NCBI RefSeq assembly: GCF_003096635.1
Contig: NZ_QEKV01000002.1
Coordinates: forward strand, 33,388 to 97,387
Source of the DNA: Ezakiella coagulans
GTDB lineage: Bacteria > Bacillota > Clostridia > Tissierellales > Peptoniphilaceae
Length of the DNA stretch: 64,000 bases
Direction: 5' to 3'
This document shows positions 17,957-28,386 of this stretch, in pieces; the first letter of the stretch is position 1; the number at the start of each line of letters is the position of its first letter. The position numbers and the translations under genes are program-made. Under the pieces are notes generated by a model that was not told where the DNA came from, searched no databases, and saw only the letters and a list, made by a program, of their open reading frames with translations.

Positions 17957-18349
17957 ATGAAGAAAATACGAAGCTATACCAGTATCTGGTCTGTGGAAAA
18001 GGTACTGTATTCTATCAATGATTTTAGACTTCCGTTTCCCATAACCTTTACGCAAATGACATGGTTTGTCGTGTCACTCTTTGCAGTGATGATACTTGGC
18101 AACTTGCCCCCTCTTTCCATGATAGAGGGAGCATTTCTCAAATACTTTGGGATTCCTGTGGCTTTCACATGGTTTATGTCTACAAAAACTTTTGATGGTA
18201 AAAAGCCTTATGGATTTTTGAAGTCTGTCATTGCTTATGCACTGCGACCAAAGCTGACCTATGCAGGAAAAAAAGTAACGCTTGGCAGAAACCAGCCACA
18301 AGAAGCCATTACAGCAGTTAGGAGTGAATTTTATGGCATATCCAATTAA
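17957..18349 (+). CDS. orf17: Tn916 Orf17, TcpE-family transfer protein
   Basis: A 130-residue membrane protein of the conjugal transfer channel (TcpE/VirB3-like). Basic N-terminus (KKIRSYTSIWSVEKVLYSIND), then two hydrophobic segments (about 34-70). I start it at ATG 17,957, preceded by GAAAGGATTG; the longer version from 17,843 would overlap ardA and adds an unlikely N-terminus. Its 3' end overlaps orf16 by 17 bases, so translation is coupled. Confidence 0.88.
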   Translation: MKKIRSYTSIWSVEKVLYSINDFRLPFPITFTQMTWFVVSLFAVMILGNLPPLSMIEGAFLKYFGIPVAFTWFMSTKTFDGKKPYGFLKSVIAYALRPKLTYAGKKVTLGRNQPQEAITAVRSEFYGISN

Positions 18350-20780
18350 ATACATTGAAAACAATCTCGTCTGGAATAAAGACGGGGAATGTTATGCTTA
18401 CTATGAGCTTGTTCCTTACAATTACTCATTTCTAAGTCCAGAACAGAAAATACAAGTGCATGATTCTTTCAGACAGCTTATCGCACAAAATCGTGATGGC
18501 AAAATTCATGCTTTACAAATCAGTACAGAATCCAGCATACGTTCTGCACAAGAGCGTTCCAAAAATGAAGTCACTGGCAAGCTCAAAGCGGTTGCCTATG
18601 ACAAAATCGACCAACAGACAGACGCTTTAATATCCATGATTGGCGAAAATCAAGTGAACTACCGTTTCTTTATCGGCTTTAAGTTGCTTCTCAACGATCA
18701 GGAGTTTTCTATGAAAAGTCTTACCGTTGAAGCAAAAAATGCTTTGTCTGATTTTGTCTATGATGTGAACCATAAGCTGATGGGCGATTTTGTTAGTATG
18801 AGTAATGATGAAATCCTGCGTTTTCAGAAGATGGAAAAGCTCTTAGAAAATAAAATCTCTCGTCGTTTCAAAATCCGCAGGTTAGATAAGGACGACTTCG
18901 GCTATCTGATTGAACACCTTTACGGACAGACAGGCACTGCCTATGAAGAGTATGAGTACCATCTATCAAAGAAAAAGCTGGATAATGAAACGCTGATTAA
19001 ATACTATGACTTGATTAAGCCTACTCGCTGTTTGGTGGAAGAAAAACAGCGATATTTGAAAATCCAGCAGGAAGATGAAACCGTCTATGTAGCTTACTTT
19101 ACCATTAACAGCATTGTCGGAGAACTGGACTTCCCGTCCTCTGAAATCTTCTACTACCAGCAACAGCAATTTACATTCCCGATTGATACGTCAATGAATG
19201 TGGAAATTGTAGCGAATCGTAAAGCCCTATCTACTGTCCGCAATAAAAAGAAAGAACTGAAAGACTTGGATAACCACGCTTGGCAAAGTGATAATGAAAC
19301 CAGCTCCAATGTGGCGGAAGCTCTGGAAAGTGTGAATGAGCTGGAAACCAATTTAGACCAAAGCAAGGAATCTATGTACAAGCTGTCTTATGTGGTAAGG
19401 GTATCAGCAAATGATCTTGACGAACTCAAACGTCGTTGTAATGAAGTGAAAGATTTTTATGACGATTTAAGCGTAAAACTGGTACGACCATTTGGGGATA
19501 TGCTCGGCTTACATGAAGAATTTTTACCTGCCAGCAAGCGTTATATGAATGATTATATTCAATACGTGACCTCTGATTTCCTCGCTGGTTTAGGTTTTGG
19601 TGCTACTCAAATGCTGGGGGAAAATGAGGGGATTTATGTTGGCTACAGCTTAGATACTGGACGCAATGTCTATCTGAAACCTGCTCTTGCCAGTCAAGGG
19701 GTTAAGGGTTCAGTAACCAATGCGTTAGCGTCGGCTTTTGTTGGTTCGCTGGGTGGTGGTAAATCCTTTGCGAATAACCTTATCGTCTATTATGCGGTGC
19801 TTTATGGGGCACAAGCAGTGATTGTAGACCCAAAAGCAGAACGTGGCAGATGGAAAGAAACCTTGCCAGAGATTTCCCATGAAATCAATATCGTCACTCT
19901 GACTTCTGATGAGAAAAACAAAGGCTTACTTGACCCTTATGTGATTATGAAAAATCCCAAAGATTCTGAATCACTGGCTATTGATATTCTGACATTCCTT
20001 ACGGGGATTTCCTCTCGTGATGGGGAACGCTTCCCAATCCTTAGAAAAGCCATTCGTGCAGTAACCAATAGTGAAGTACGAGGGTTGATGAAAGTGATTG
20101 AGGAATTACGGGTTGAGAATACGCCACTAAGTACCAGTATAGCCGACCATATCGAAAGTTTTACAGACTATGACTTTGCACATTTATTATTCAGTAATGG
20201 TTATGTGGAGCAGTCTATCAGCTTAGAAAAACAACTGAACATTATACAGGTTGCGGACTTGGTACTTCCCGACAAGGAAACTTCCTTTGAGGAATATACC
20301 ACTATGGAGCTTTTATCCGTTGCTATGCTGATTGTCATTAGTACCTTTGCTTTAGACTTTATCCATACAGACCGAAGCATTTTCAAGATTGTAGATTTAG
20401 ACGAAGCATGGAGCTTTTTACAGGTAGCACAAGGAAAAACACTATCTATGAAGCTGGTTCGGGCTGGTCGTGCTATGAACGCTGGGGTATATTTCGTGAC
20501 CCAAAATACAGACGACCTCTTAGATGAAAAACTGAAAAATAACCTCGGCTTAAAATTTGCATTTCGTTCCACTGACCTTAACGAGATTAAAAAGACCTTA
20601 GCCTTTTTTGGTGTAGACCCAGAGGACGAAAACAATCAGAAGCGATTGCGTGATTTGGAAAACGGGCAATGCCTTATCAGTGATTTATATGGTCGTGTCG
20701 GTGTGATACAGTTCCACCCTGTATTTGAAGAACTGCTCCATGCCTTTGATACCAGACCACCTGTGCGAAAAGAGGTGTAA
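18333..20780 (+). CDS. orf16: Tn916 Orf16, VirB4-like transfer ATPase
   Basis: An 815-residue conjugation ATPase, the energising component of the type IV secretion channel (VirB4/ConE type). Walker A is GSLGGGKSFAN near residue 470 and Walker B-like IFKIVDLDEAWSFL near 690, followed by FVTQNTDDL. It starts at ATG 18,333 (AGGAGTG upstream), giving the expected 815 residues. It ends just before GTG of orf15. Confidence 0.96.
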   Translation: MAYPIKYIENNLVWNKDGECYAYYELVPYNYSFLSPEQKIQVHDSFRQLIAQNRDGKIHALQISTESSIRSAQERSKNEVTGKLKAVAYDKIDQQTDALISMIGENQVNYRFFIGFKLLLNDQEFSMKSLTVEAKNALSDFVYDVNHKLMGDFVSMSNDEILRFQKMEKLLENKISRRFKIRRLDKDDFGYLIEHLYGQTGTAYEEYEYHLSKKKLDNETLIKYYDLIKPTRCLVEEKQRYLKIQQEDETVYVAYFTINSIVGELDFPSSEIFYYQQQQFTFPIDTSMNVEIVANRKALSTVRNKKKELKDLDNHAWQSDNETSSNVAEALESVNELETNLDQSKESMYKLSYVVRVSANDLDELKRRCNEVKDFYDDLSVKLVRPFGDMLGLHEEFLPASKRYMNDYIQYVTSDFLAGLGFGATQMLGENEGIYVGYSLDTGRNVYLKPALASQGVKGSVTNALASAFVGSLGGGKSFANNLIVYYAVLYGAQAVIVDPKAERGRWKETLPEISHEINIVTLTSDEKNKGLLDPYVIMKNPKDSESLAIDILTFLTGISSRDGERFPILRKAIRAVTNSEVRGLMKVIEELRVENTPLSTSIADHIESFTDYDFAHLLFSNGYVEQSISLEKQLNIIQVADLVLPDKETSFEEYTTMELLSVAMLIVISTFALDFIHTDRSIFKIVDLDEAWSFLQVAQGKTLSMKLVRAGRAMNAGVYFVTQNTDDLLDEKLKNNLGLKFAFRSTDLNEIKKTLAFFGVDPEDENNQKRLRDLENGQCLISDLYGRVGVIQFHPVFEELLHAFDTRPPVRKEV

Positions 20781-20782
20781 AT

Positions 20783-22960
20783 GTGAAACCATCAATAGTA
20801 AACAGAATAAAATCAAACTGGACGCTGAAACGTCTAGGTAAAGTGGCAATGACAGTGGCTTTCACACTTGTGATTGCCATTTTTCTTTTAGCCATGCTGG
20901 GAACGGTGGTTCAAGCTGCGGGCTTGGTAGATGATACGGTCAATGTGGCAAATGAATACAGCCGATACCCACTTGAAAACTATCAACTGGATTTTTATGT
21001 GGATAATAGCTGGGGCTGGCTTCCGTGGAACTGGTCGGACGGGATTGGAAAACAGGTCATGTATGGACTATATGCCATTACCAATTTTATTTGGACAATC
21101 AGTTTGTATGTTTCCAATGCGACAGGTTACTTAGTACAGGAAGCCTATTCCTTAGACTTCATTTCCGCTACAGCAGATTCCATTGGTAAGAATATGCAGA
21201 CCTTAGCTGGTGTGAGTGCAAACGGATTTTCAACAGAGGGTTTCTATGTTGGATTCCTCTTACTCTTGATTTTGGTTCTTGGGGTTTATGTTGCCTATAC
21301 GGGACTGATAAAGAGAGAAACCACAAAGGCAATTCATGCCATTATGAATTTTGTGCTGGTGTTTATCCTATCGGCTTCCTTTATTGCCTACGCTCCCGAC
21401 TACATTAAAAAAATCAATGACTTTTCATCAGACATCAGTAATGCCAGTTTATCACTTGGCACGAAGATTGTCATGCCCCATTCCGATAGTCAAGGCAAGG
21501 ACAGCGTGGACTTAATCAGAGATAGCCTGTTTTCCATACAGGTTCAGCAACCGTGGCTACTGCTTCAATACAACAGTTCAGACATTGAAAGTATCGGTAT
21601 TGACCGTGTGGAAAGCCTGCTCTCCACCAGCCCAGATTCCAACAATGGCGAAGACAGAGAAAAAATTGTTGCGGAAGAAATTGAAGACAGAAGCAATACC
21701 AATCTAACCATTACAAAGACCATTAACCGTTTAGGTACAGTCTTCTTCCTATTTGTCTTCAATATTGGGATTTCCATATTTGTATTCCTATTAACAGGAA
21801 TCATGATTTTCTCGCAGGTACTTTTTATCATCTATGCTATGTTTCTGCCTGTGAGCTTTATTTTAAGCATGATTCCATCATTTGATGGTATGTCAAAACG
21901 AGCCATAACAAAGCTCTTTAATACCATTTTGACACGAGCTGGAATCACATTGATTATTACGACAGCATTTAGTATTTCAACCATGCTCTATACCTTATCG
22001 GCTGGTTATCCGTTCTTTTTGATTGCTTTTCTACAGATTGTGACCTTTGCAGGAATCTACTTCAAGCTGGGCGATTTAATGAGTATGTTTTCTCTACAGA
22101 GTAACGATTCTCAAAGTGTGGGAAGTCGTGTGATGAGAAAACCTCGTATGCTTATGCACGCTCACATGCACCGTCTACAGCGGAAACTTGGACGTTCCAT
22201 GACTACTCTAGGGGCTGGGTCTGCCATTGTTACAGGTAAAAAAGGACAGTCGGGTTCGGGGAGTTCTGCAAGGACACAAGCAGATCACTCCCGACCAGAC
22301 GGAAAGGAAAAATCAACACTTGGAAAACGTATCGGTCAAACCATCGGTACAGTAGCTGATACCAAAGACAGAATGGTAGACACTGCTAGTGGTTTGAAAG
22401 AACAGGTTAAAGATTTGCCGACCAATGCAAGATATGCAGTATATCAAGGAAAATCCAAAGTAAAAGAGAATGTCCGTGATTTAACCAGTAGTATTTCTCA
22501 AACCAAAGCGGACAGAGCCAGTGGACGCAAGGAACAGCAGGAACAAAGGCGAAAAACCATTGCGAAGCGTCGCTCTGAAATGGAACAGGTCAAACAGAAA
22601 AAACAGCCTGCTTCTTCTGTTCATGAAAGACCGACTACAAGACAAGAACAATATCATGATGAACAGACCTCAAAACAGTCTAATATTCAGACTTCATATA
22701 AGGAATCTCAACAAGCCAAACAAGAGCGTCCAGCAGTTAAGTCCGATTTTTCAAGTCCAAAAGTGGAACGCCAAGGCAATACCGTTCAAGAAAAAACCGT
22801 TCAAAAGCCAGCAACTTCAACCACTACAGCAGATAGAACTTCACAACGTCCAATCACAAAAGAACGTCCGTCTACTGTTCAAAGAGTACCACTACAAAAT
22901 ACAAGAAGTAGACCACCAATCAAAACCGCCACCATTAAGAAAGTCGGTAAGAAACCATGA
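20783..22960 (+). CDS. orf15: Tn916 Orf15, VirB6-like membrane channel protein
   Basis: A 725-residue polytopic protein: N-terminal membrane segment (about 15-40), further segments between 90 and 430, then a hydrophilic Lys/Arg/Gln-rich tail (about 450-725). It corresponds to ConG/VirB6 of the inner-membrane channel. It begins at GTG 20,783, 2 nt after the orf16 stop, with AGAGGTG as ribosome site. Confidence 0.93.
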   Translation: MKPSIVNRIKSNWTLKRLGKVAMTVAFTLVIAIFLLAMLGTVVQAAGLVDDTVNVANEYSRYPLENYQLDFYVDNSWGWLPWNWSDGIGKQVMYGLYAITNFIWTISLYVSNATGYLVQEAYSLDFISATADSIGKNMQTLAGVSANGFSTEGFYVGFLLLLILVLGVYVAYTGLIKRETTKAIHAIMNFVLVFILSASFIAYAPDYIKKINDFSSDISNASLSLGTKIVMPHSDSQGKDSVDLIRDSLFSIQVQQPWLLLQYNSSDIESIGIDRVESLLSTSPDSNNGEDREKIVAEEIEDRSNTNLTITKTINRLGTVFFLFVFNIGISIFVFLLTGIMIFSQVLFIIYAMFLPVSFILSMIPSFDGMSKRAITKLFNTILTRAGITLIITTAFSISTMLYTLSAGYPFFLIAFLQIVTFAGIYFKLGDLMSMFSLQSNDSQSVGSRVMRKPRMLMHAHMHRLQRKLGRSMTTLGAGSAIVTGKKGQSGSGSSARTQADHSRPDGKEKSTLGKRIGQTIGTVADTKDRMVDTASGLKEQVKDLPTNARYAVYQGKSKVKENVRDLTSSISQTKADRASGRKEQQEQRRKTIAKRRSEMEQVKQKKQPASSVHERPTTRQEQYHDEQTSKQSNIQTSYKESQQAKQERPAVKSDFSSPKVERQGNTVQEKTVQKPATSTTTADRTSQRPITKERPSTVQRVPLQNTRSRPPIKTATIKKVGKKP

Positions 22961-23958
22961 AGTTGAAAACTTTAGTGATTGGTGGTTCTGGATTATTCTT
23001 GATGGTCTTCTCACTGCTTCTGTTTGTTGCCATTTTATTTTCAGATGAACAGGACAGCGGAATTTCCAATATTCATTATGGAGGTGTGAATGTTTCCGCA
23101 GAAGTGCTGGCTCATAAGCCTATGGTAGAAAAATATGCCAAAGAATATGGCGTTGAAGAATATGTCAACATACTTCTTGCGATTATACAGGTGGAATCGG
23201 GCGGTACTGCGGAAGATGTTATGCAGTCCTCGGAATCCCTCGGTCTTCCACCTAATTCATTGAGTACAGAAGAATCCATTAAGCAAGGTGTGAAGTATTT
23301 CAGTGAATTATTAGCCAGTAGCGAAAGGCTCAGTGTAGATTTAGAATCGGTTATCCAGTCCTACAATTATGGTGGTGGTTTCTTAGGGTATGTGGCTAAT
23401 CGTGGAAATAAATATACCTTTGAACTGGCTCAAAGTTTCTCAAAAGAGTATTCAGGTGGCGAAAAAGTGTCTTACCCCAATCCCATAGCCATACCTATCA
23501 ATGGGGGCTGGCGATACAACTATGGCAATATGTTTTATGTGCAACTGGTAACGCAGTATCTTGTCACAACAGAGTTTGATGATGATACGGTACAAGCCAT
23601 CATGGACGAAGCACTGAAATATGAGGGCTGGCGATACGTTTACGGTGGAGCTTCCCCGACTACTTCTTTTGATTGTAGCGGACTGACACAATGGACGTAT
23701 GGAAAAGCTGGAATTAACTTACCACGAACCGCACAACAGCAATATGATGTGACCCAGCATATCCCACTATCGGAAGCACAAGCTGGCGATTTGGTTTTCT
23801 TTCATTCTACCTATAACGCTGGCTCTTATATTACTCATGTTGGGATATACCTTGGCAATAACCGTATGTTTCATGCAGGCGACCCAATCGGTTATGCCGA
23901 CTTAACAAGCCCCTACTGGCAACAGCATTTAGTGGGAGCAGGACGAATCAAACAATGA
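22957..23958 (+). CDS. orf14: Tn916 Orf14, peptidoglycan hydrolase
   Basis: A 333-residue extracellular or membrane-anchored two-domain cell-wall hydrolase that opens the wall for transfer. An N-terminal hydrophobic anchor (about 8-28), then a lysozyme-like domain (about 50-190; IQVESGG) and a C-terminal NlpC/P60 domain (about 215-333) with the catalytic Cys in TSFDCSGLTQW and His in ITHVGIYLG. Start and orf15 stop overlap (ATGA). Confidence 0.96.
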   Translation: MKLKTLVIGGSGLFLMVFSLLLFVAILFSDEQDSGISNIHYGGVNVSAEVLAHKPMVEKYAKEYGVEEYVNILLAIIQVESGGTAEDVMQSSESLGLPPNSLSTEESIKQGVKYFSELLASSERLSVDLESVIQSYNYGGGFLGYVANRGNKYTFELAQSFSKEYSGGEKVSYPNPIAIPINGGWRYNYGNMFYVQLVTQYLVTTEFDDDTVQAIMDEALKYEGWRYVYGGASPTTSFDCSGLTQWTYGKAGINLPRTAQQQYDVTQHIPLSEAQAGDLVFFHSTYNAGSYITHVGIYLGNNRMFHAGDPIGYADLTSPYWQQHLVGAGRIKQ

Positions 23959-23972
23959 GAAAGGAAGATTTA

Positions 23973-24887
23973 ATGATGAAATTTAGAAAAAATCAGAATA
24001 AAGAAAAACAGATACCAAAGGAAAAGAAACCTCGTGTCTATAAGGTCAATCCTCATAAAAAGGTTGTGATTGCCTTGTGGGTACTTTTAGGGCTTAGTTT
24101 CAGCTTTGCGATATTCAAGCACTTTACAGCTATAGATACTCATACTATTCACGAAACAACTATCATAGAAAAGGAATACGTTGATACTCATCATGTAGAA
24201 AATTTTGTAGAGAACTTTGCGAAAGTCTACTATTCATGGGAGCAATCCGATAAGTCCATTGATAATCGAATGGAAAGTCTAAAAGGCTATCTGACAGATG
24301 AACTTCAAGCTCTCAATGTTGATACAGTACGCAAAGATATTCCTGTATCGTCTTCTGTAAGAGGATTTCAGATATGGACGGTAGAGCCAACTGGCGACAA
24401 TGAGTTTAATGTAACCTACAGTGTAGACCAGCTCATTACAGAGGGAGAAAATACAAAGACCGTCCACTCTGCTTATATAGTGAGTGTCTATGTAGATGGT
24501 TCTGGAAATATGGTACTGGTTAAGAATCCGACCATTACCAACATACCTAAGAAATCAAGTTATAAACCAAAAGCCATTGAAAGTGAGGGGACGGTTGATT
24601 CCATTACAACCAATGAAATCAATGAGTTTTTAACGACGTTCTTCAAGCTCTATCCTACAGCGACAGCCAGTGAACTTTCCTACTATGTGAATGACGGGAT
24701 ATTAAAACCAATCGGAAAAGAGTACATCTTTCAAGAACTGGTAAATCCTATTCACAATCGTAAGGATAATCAAGTCACGGTATCGCTGACAGTGGAGTAT
24801 ATCGACCAGCAGACCAAAGCAACGCAGGTATCTCAATTTGATTTGGTACTTGAAAAGAACGGGAGTAATTGGAAGATTGTAAAATAA
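23973..24887 (+). CDS. orf13: Tn916 Orf13, TcpC-like transfer protein
   Basis: About 304 residues. A short basic cytoplasmic tail, one membrane segment (about 25-45) and two NTF2-like external domains (TcpC/VirB8 type) that line the conjugation channel. I prefer ATG 23,973 because AAGGAAG lies just before it; ATG 23,955, overlapping the orf14 stop, gives the customary 310 residues. It closes the transfer operon. Confidence 0.92.
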   Translation: MMKFRKNQNKEKQIPKEKKPRVYKVNPHKKVVIALWVLLGLSFSFAIFKHFTAIDTHTIHETTIIEKEYVDTHHVENFVENFAKVYYSWEQSDKSIDNRMESLKGYLTDELQALNVDTVRKDIPVSSSVRGFQIWTVEPTGDNEFNVTYSVDQLITEGENTKTVHSAYIVSVYVDGSGNMVLVKNPTITNIPKKSSYKPKAIESEGTVDSITTNEINEFLTTFFKLYPTATASELSYYVNDGILKPIGKEYIFQELVNPIHNRKDNQVTVSLTVEYIDQQTKATQVSQFDLVLEKNGSNWKIVK

Positions 24888-24955
24888 CAAATATTGGTAC
24901 ATGATTACAGATACTTTGTAATCATGTACTCTTTTTGATAAAAAATTGGAGATTC

Positions 24956-25263
24956 CTTGACAAATATGCTCTTACGTGCTATTATTTAAGTGACTATTTA
25001 AAAGGAGTTAATAAATATGCGGCAAGGTATTCTTAAATAAACTGTCAATTTGATAGCGGGAACAAATAATTAGATGTCCTTTTTTAGGAGGGCTTAGTTT
25101 TTTGTACCCAGTTTAAGAATACCTTTATCATGTGATTCTAAAGTATCCAGAGAATATCTGTATGCTTTGTATACCTATGGTTATGCATAAAAATCCCAGT
25201 GATAAAAGTATTTATCACTGGGATTTTTATGCCCTTTTGGGTTTTTGAATGGAGGAAAATCAC
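24956..25263 (+). promoter_or_regulatory. tet(M) promoter and attenuation leader
   Basis: TTGACA (24,957-24,962) and TATTAT (about 24,980) form the tet(M) promoter. A 7-codon ORF (25,017-25,040, MRQGILK) and orf12 (25,162-25,248) lie in the leader. A large inverted repeat at 25,190-25,231 (AAAAATCCCAGTGATAAA and its complement) forms a terminator inside orf12. The known model is that ribosome stalling or pausing under tetracycline allows readthrough into tet(M) and on into the transfer genes. Confidence 0.88.
25162..25248 (+). CDS. orf12: Tn916 Orf12, tet(M) leader peptide
   Basis: A 28-residue leader peptide (MLCIPMVMHKNPSD... ending LLGF) translated across the attenuator hairpin. It ends 15 nt before the tet(M) start. 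The usual reading as I recall it has Met at residue 4 where Ile (ATA) is found here; a minor variant. Confidence 0.8.
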   Translation: MLCIPMVMHKNPSDKSIYHWDFYALLGF

Positions 25264-27183
25264 ATGAAAATTATTAATATTGGAGTTTTAGCTCATGTTG
25301 ATGCAGGAAAAACTACCTTAACAGAAAGCTTATTATATAACAGTGGAGCGATTACAGAATTAGGAAGCGTGGACAAAGGTACAACGAGGACGGATAATAC
25401 GCTTTTAGAACGTCAGAGAGGAATTACAATTCAGACAGGAATAACCTCTTTTCAGTGGGAAAATACGAAGGTGAACATCATAGACACGCCAGGACATATG
25501 GATTTCTTAGCAGAAGTATATCGTTCATTATCAGTTTTAGATGGGGCAATTCTACTGATTTCTGCAAAAGATGGCGTACAAGCACAAACTCGTATATTAT
25601 TTCATGCACTTAGGAAAATGGGGATTCCCACAATCTTTTTTATCAATAAGATTGACCAAAATGGAATTGATTTATCAACGGTTTATCAGGATATTAAAGA
25701 GAAACTTTCTGCCGAAATTGTAATCAAACAGAAGGTAGAACTGTATCCTAATATGTGTGTGACGAACTTTACCGAATCTGAACAATGGGATACGGTAATA
25801 GAGGGAAACGATGACCTTTTAGAGAAATATATGTCCGGTAAATCATTAGAAGCATTGGAACTCGAACAAGAGGAAAGCATAAGATTTCATAATTGTTCCC
25901 TGTTCCCTGTTTATCACGGAAGTGCAAAAAACAATATAGGGATTGATAACCTTATAGAAGTGATTACGAATAAATTTTATTCATCAACACATCGAGGTCC
26001 GTCTGAACTTTGCGGAAATGTTTTCAAAATTGAATATACAAAAAAAAGACAACGTCTTGCATATATACGCCTTTATAGTGGAGTACTACATTTACGAGAT
26101 TCGGTTAGAGTATCAGAAAAAGAAAAAATAAAAGTTACAGAAATGTATACTTCAATAAATGGTGAATTATGTAAGATTGATAGAGCTTATTCTGGAGAAA
26201 TTGTTATTTTGCAAAATGAGTTTTTGAAGTTAAATAGTGTTCTTGGAGATACAAAACTATTGCCACAGAGAAAAAAGATTGAAAATCCGCACCCTCTACT
26301 ACAAACAACTGTTGAACCGAGTAAACCTGAACAGAGAGAAATGTTGCTTGATGCCCTTTTGGAAATCTCAGATAGTGATCCGCTTCTACGATATTACGTG
26401 GATTCTACGACACATGAAATTATACTTTCTTTCTTAGGGAAAGTACAAATGGAAGTGATTAGTGCACTGTTGCAAGAAAAGTATCATGTGGAGATAGAAC
26501 TAAAAGAGCCTACAGTCATTTATATGGAGAGACCGTTAAAAAATGCAGAATATACCATTCACATCGAAGTGCCGCCAAATCCTTTCTGGGCTTCCATTGG
26601 TTTATCTGTATCACCGCTTCCGTTGGGAAGTGGAATGCAGTATGAGAGCTCGGTTTCTCTTGGATACTTAAATCAATCATTTCAAAATGCAGTTATGGAA
26701 GGGATACGCTATGGTTGCGAACAAGGATTATATGGTTGGAATGTGACGGATTGTAAAATCTGTTTTAAGTATGGCTTATACTATAGCCCTGTTAGTACCC
26801 CAGCAGATTTTCGGATGCTTGCTCCTATTGTATTGGAACAAGTCTTAAAAAAAGCTGGAACAGAATTGTTAGAGCCATATCTTAGTTTTAAAATTTATGC
26901 GCCACAGGAATATCTTTCACGAGCATACAACGATGCTCCTAAATATTGTGCGAACATCGTAGACACTCAATTGAAAAATAATGAGGTCATTCTTAGTGGA
27001 GAAATCCCTGCTCGGTGTATTCAAGAATATCGTAGTGATTTAACTTTCTTTACAAATGGACGTAGTGTTTGTTTAACAGAGTTAAAAGGGTACCATGTTA
27101 CTACCGGTGAACCTGTTTGCCAGCCCCGTCGTCCAAATAGTCGGATAGATAAAGTACGATATATGTTCAATAAAATAACTTAG
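25264..27183 (+). CDS. tet(M): Tet(M) ribosomal protection protein
   Basis: A 639-residue EF-G-like GTPase that releases tetracycline from the ribosome. The G domain has [12 protein letters not shown] (P loop), the DTPGHMDF G3 motif and FINKIDQ (G4). Domains II-V follow, and the C-terminal YMFNKIT is intact. It starts at ATG 25,264 behind GGAGGAAAA, the standard start, not the upstream in-frame ATG at 25,249. Full length with no frameshift, so it should confer tetracycline/minocycline resistance. Near-textbook sequence. Confidence 0.98.
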   Translation: MKIINIGVLAHVDAGKTTLTESLLYNSGAITELGSVDKGTTRTDNTLLERQRGITIQTGITSFQWENTKVNIIDTPGHMDFLAEVYRSLSVLDGAILLISAKDGVQAQTRILFHALRKMGIPTIFFINKIDQNGIDLSTVYQDIKEKLSAEIVIKQKVELYPNMCVTNFTESEQWDTVIEGNDDLLEKYMSGKSLEALELEQEESIRFHNCSLFPVYHGSAKNNIGIDNLIEVITNKFYSSTHRGPSELCGNVFKIEYTKKRQRLAYIRLYSGVLHLRDSVRVSEKEKIKVTEMYTSINGELCKIDRAYSGEIVILQNEFLKLNSVLGDTKLLPQRKKIENPHPLLQTTVEPSKPEQREMLLDALLEISDSDPLLRYYVDSTTHEIILSFLGKVQMEVISALLQEKYHVEIELKEPTVIYMERPLKNAEYTIHIEVPPNPFWASIGLSVSPLPLGSGMQYESSVSLGYLNQSFQNAVMEGIRYGCEQGLYGWNVTDCKICFKYGLYYSPVSTPADFRMLAPIVLEQVLKKAGTELLEPYLSFKIYAPQEYLSRAYNDAPKYCANIVDTQLKNNEVILSGEIPARCIQEYRSDLTFFTNGRSVCLTELKGYHVTTGEPVCQPRRPNSRIDKVRYMFNKIT

Positions 27184-27280
27184 TGTATTTTATGTTGTTA
27201 TATAAATATGGTTTCTTGTTAAATAAGATGAAATATTTTTTAATAAAGATTTGAATTAAAGTGTAAAGGAGGAGATAGTT

Positions 27281-27469
27281 ATTATAAACTACAAGTGGAT
27301 ATTGTGTCCTGTATGTGGAAATAAAACACGATTAAAGATAAGGGAAGATACTGAATTAAAAAAATTCCCCCTCTATTGTCCGAAATGCAGACAAGAAAAT
27401 TTAATTGAAATAAAGCAGTTCAAAGTAACTGTGATTACAGAGCCAGACGCAAAGACGCAGAGCCGATAA
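27281..27469 (+). CDS. orf6: Tn916 Orf6, cysteine-rich KTR protein
   Basis: A 62-residue protein with two CxxC pairs (CPVCGNKTRLKIRED, CPKC), a zinc-ribbon-like protein common downstream of tet(M). No ATG, GTG or TTG opens the frame: it begins ATT-ATA-AAC-TAC-AAG-TGG behind AAAGGAGGA (27,265-27,273), so it is probably initiated at ATT 27,281. Function unknown. Confidence 0.7.
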   Translation: MINYKWILCPVCGNKTRLKIREDTELKKFPLYCPKCRQENLIEIKQFKVTVITEPDAKTQSR

Positions 27470-27508
27470 AATGAGATTAATACAATCTCATTTTATCGGC
27501 TCTTTCCG
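27458..27508. terminator. Bidirectional terminator between orf6 and orf9
   Basis: A long perfect stem: AGAGCCGATAAAATGAGATT pairs with its complement around AATAC, with CTTT on the right and A-rich sequence on the left. It ends the tet(M)/orf6 transcript and the convergent orf9 transcript. Confidence 0.85.
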
Positions 27509-27528
27509 TTATGTATGGATTCTTTTAA

Positions 27529-27882
27529 TTAGTCTTCGATGTTTCTTGCTTCGTTGATACCGCTGGCTAAAGATTCCATTAAGGATAGTTCTTTGTCTGT
27601 AAAGCTATCCATGTATTTCTCTATCTGTAATCGTCGGGTGCTTTTTACCAAGTTATTAGCAGGTAAGAAAAATTCATCAACGGAAACATGAAGTAACGAT
27701 ACAAGGTCATAAAGAACTTGTATGCTGGGGTGTTGCCCTTTATTTTCAATATTAGTTAAGTACCGTGGGTCAATTTCAATCAATGCTCCCACTTGTTCAC
27801 GAGTTAAACCTCGTTTCAATCGAGCTTCTTTAATGGCTAAACCAAAGGCTCTAAAATCATATTTATCTTCTTTTTTACGCAT
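27529..27882 (-). CDS. orf9: Tn916 Orf9, HTH repressor
   Basis: A 117-residue Cro/CI-type (HTH_3) regulator with the helix-turn-helix at about 12-66 ([25 protein letters not shown]). In Tn916 it represses the orf7-orf8 promoter; readthrough from the induced tet(M) transcript produces antisense to orf9 and relieves repression. It is transcribed against tet(M). Confidence 0.92.
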   Translation of the reverse strand: MRKKEDKYDFRAFGLAIKEARLKRGLTREQVGALIEIDPRYLTNIENKGQHPSIQVLYDLVSLLHVSVDEFFLPANNLVKSTRRLQIEKYMDSFTDKELSLMESLASGINEARNIED

Positions 27883-28386
27883 AGTAGACCACCTCTATAC
27901 ATTTTATTGTTCCTACTGAATTAAAAACAGGTATAGAAAAACGTGTTATATGGTTTATAGGTTTATATTTAATAAAAAGCACTACTAAACGCCAATAAAA
28001 AAAACCGTTATATGGTAGTGCTATTTACGCTGTTAAAATATTGTATATTACTTCCAAATGGCGGTTTGTTGGAGGTCAACGTCGCCATGAAGTACATCAT
28101 ATACAATAAATTTCCTTACATTGGGTTCTTGTCAAAAAAAGTCGTCTATCTGCAATAGATAAGTACGTCCACCAATGTGGTTTTATAAATCATATAGATA
28201 GAATAACAGAAGCATGTAAACAGAGAAATAAATCTGTTTATATGCTTTTTTGGCTATTCAGAACTTTTTTACAAAGTTTATTTATCAGTAATGCAACAAA
28301 TCCCCCTTTCACATTGGGACTAAGAGTGAAAGGAGATAAACGAGCAAGGCTCACTTCCTTTCCTAGACAGAAAGGGGGTGAGAAAC
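27883..28386. promoter_or_regulatory. orf9/orf7 regulatory region of Tn916
   Basis: About 500 bases between the divergent orf9 and orf7. They hold their promoters and a strong hairpin (AGCATGTAAACAGA with TCTGTTTATATGCT, 28,211-28,251, then TTTTTT) that can terminate before orf7. A 23-codon ORF (28,087-28,158, starting MKYIIYNKF) is present but lacks a convincing ribosome site. Tet(M)-promoter readthrough must pass here to express orf7-orf8, xis-int and, in the circular form, the transfer genes. Confidence 0.65.

Noticed and set aside
20201-20635. 144-residue minus-strand ORF inside orf16
   Set aside because: Shadow of the VirB4-like gene; no ribosome site and low-complexity Ser-rich translation.
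25190-25231. Riboswitch upstream of tet(M)
   Set aside because: The hairpin is the known transcription attenuator inside orf12, controlled by translation, not a ligand-binding aptamer.
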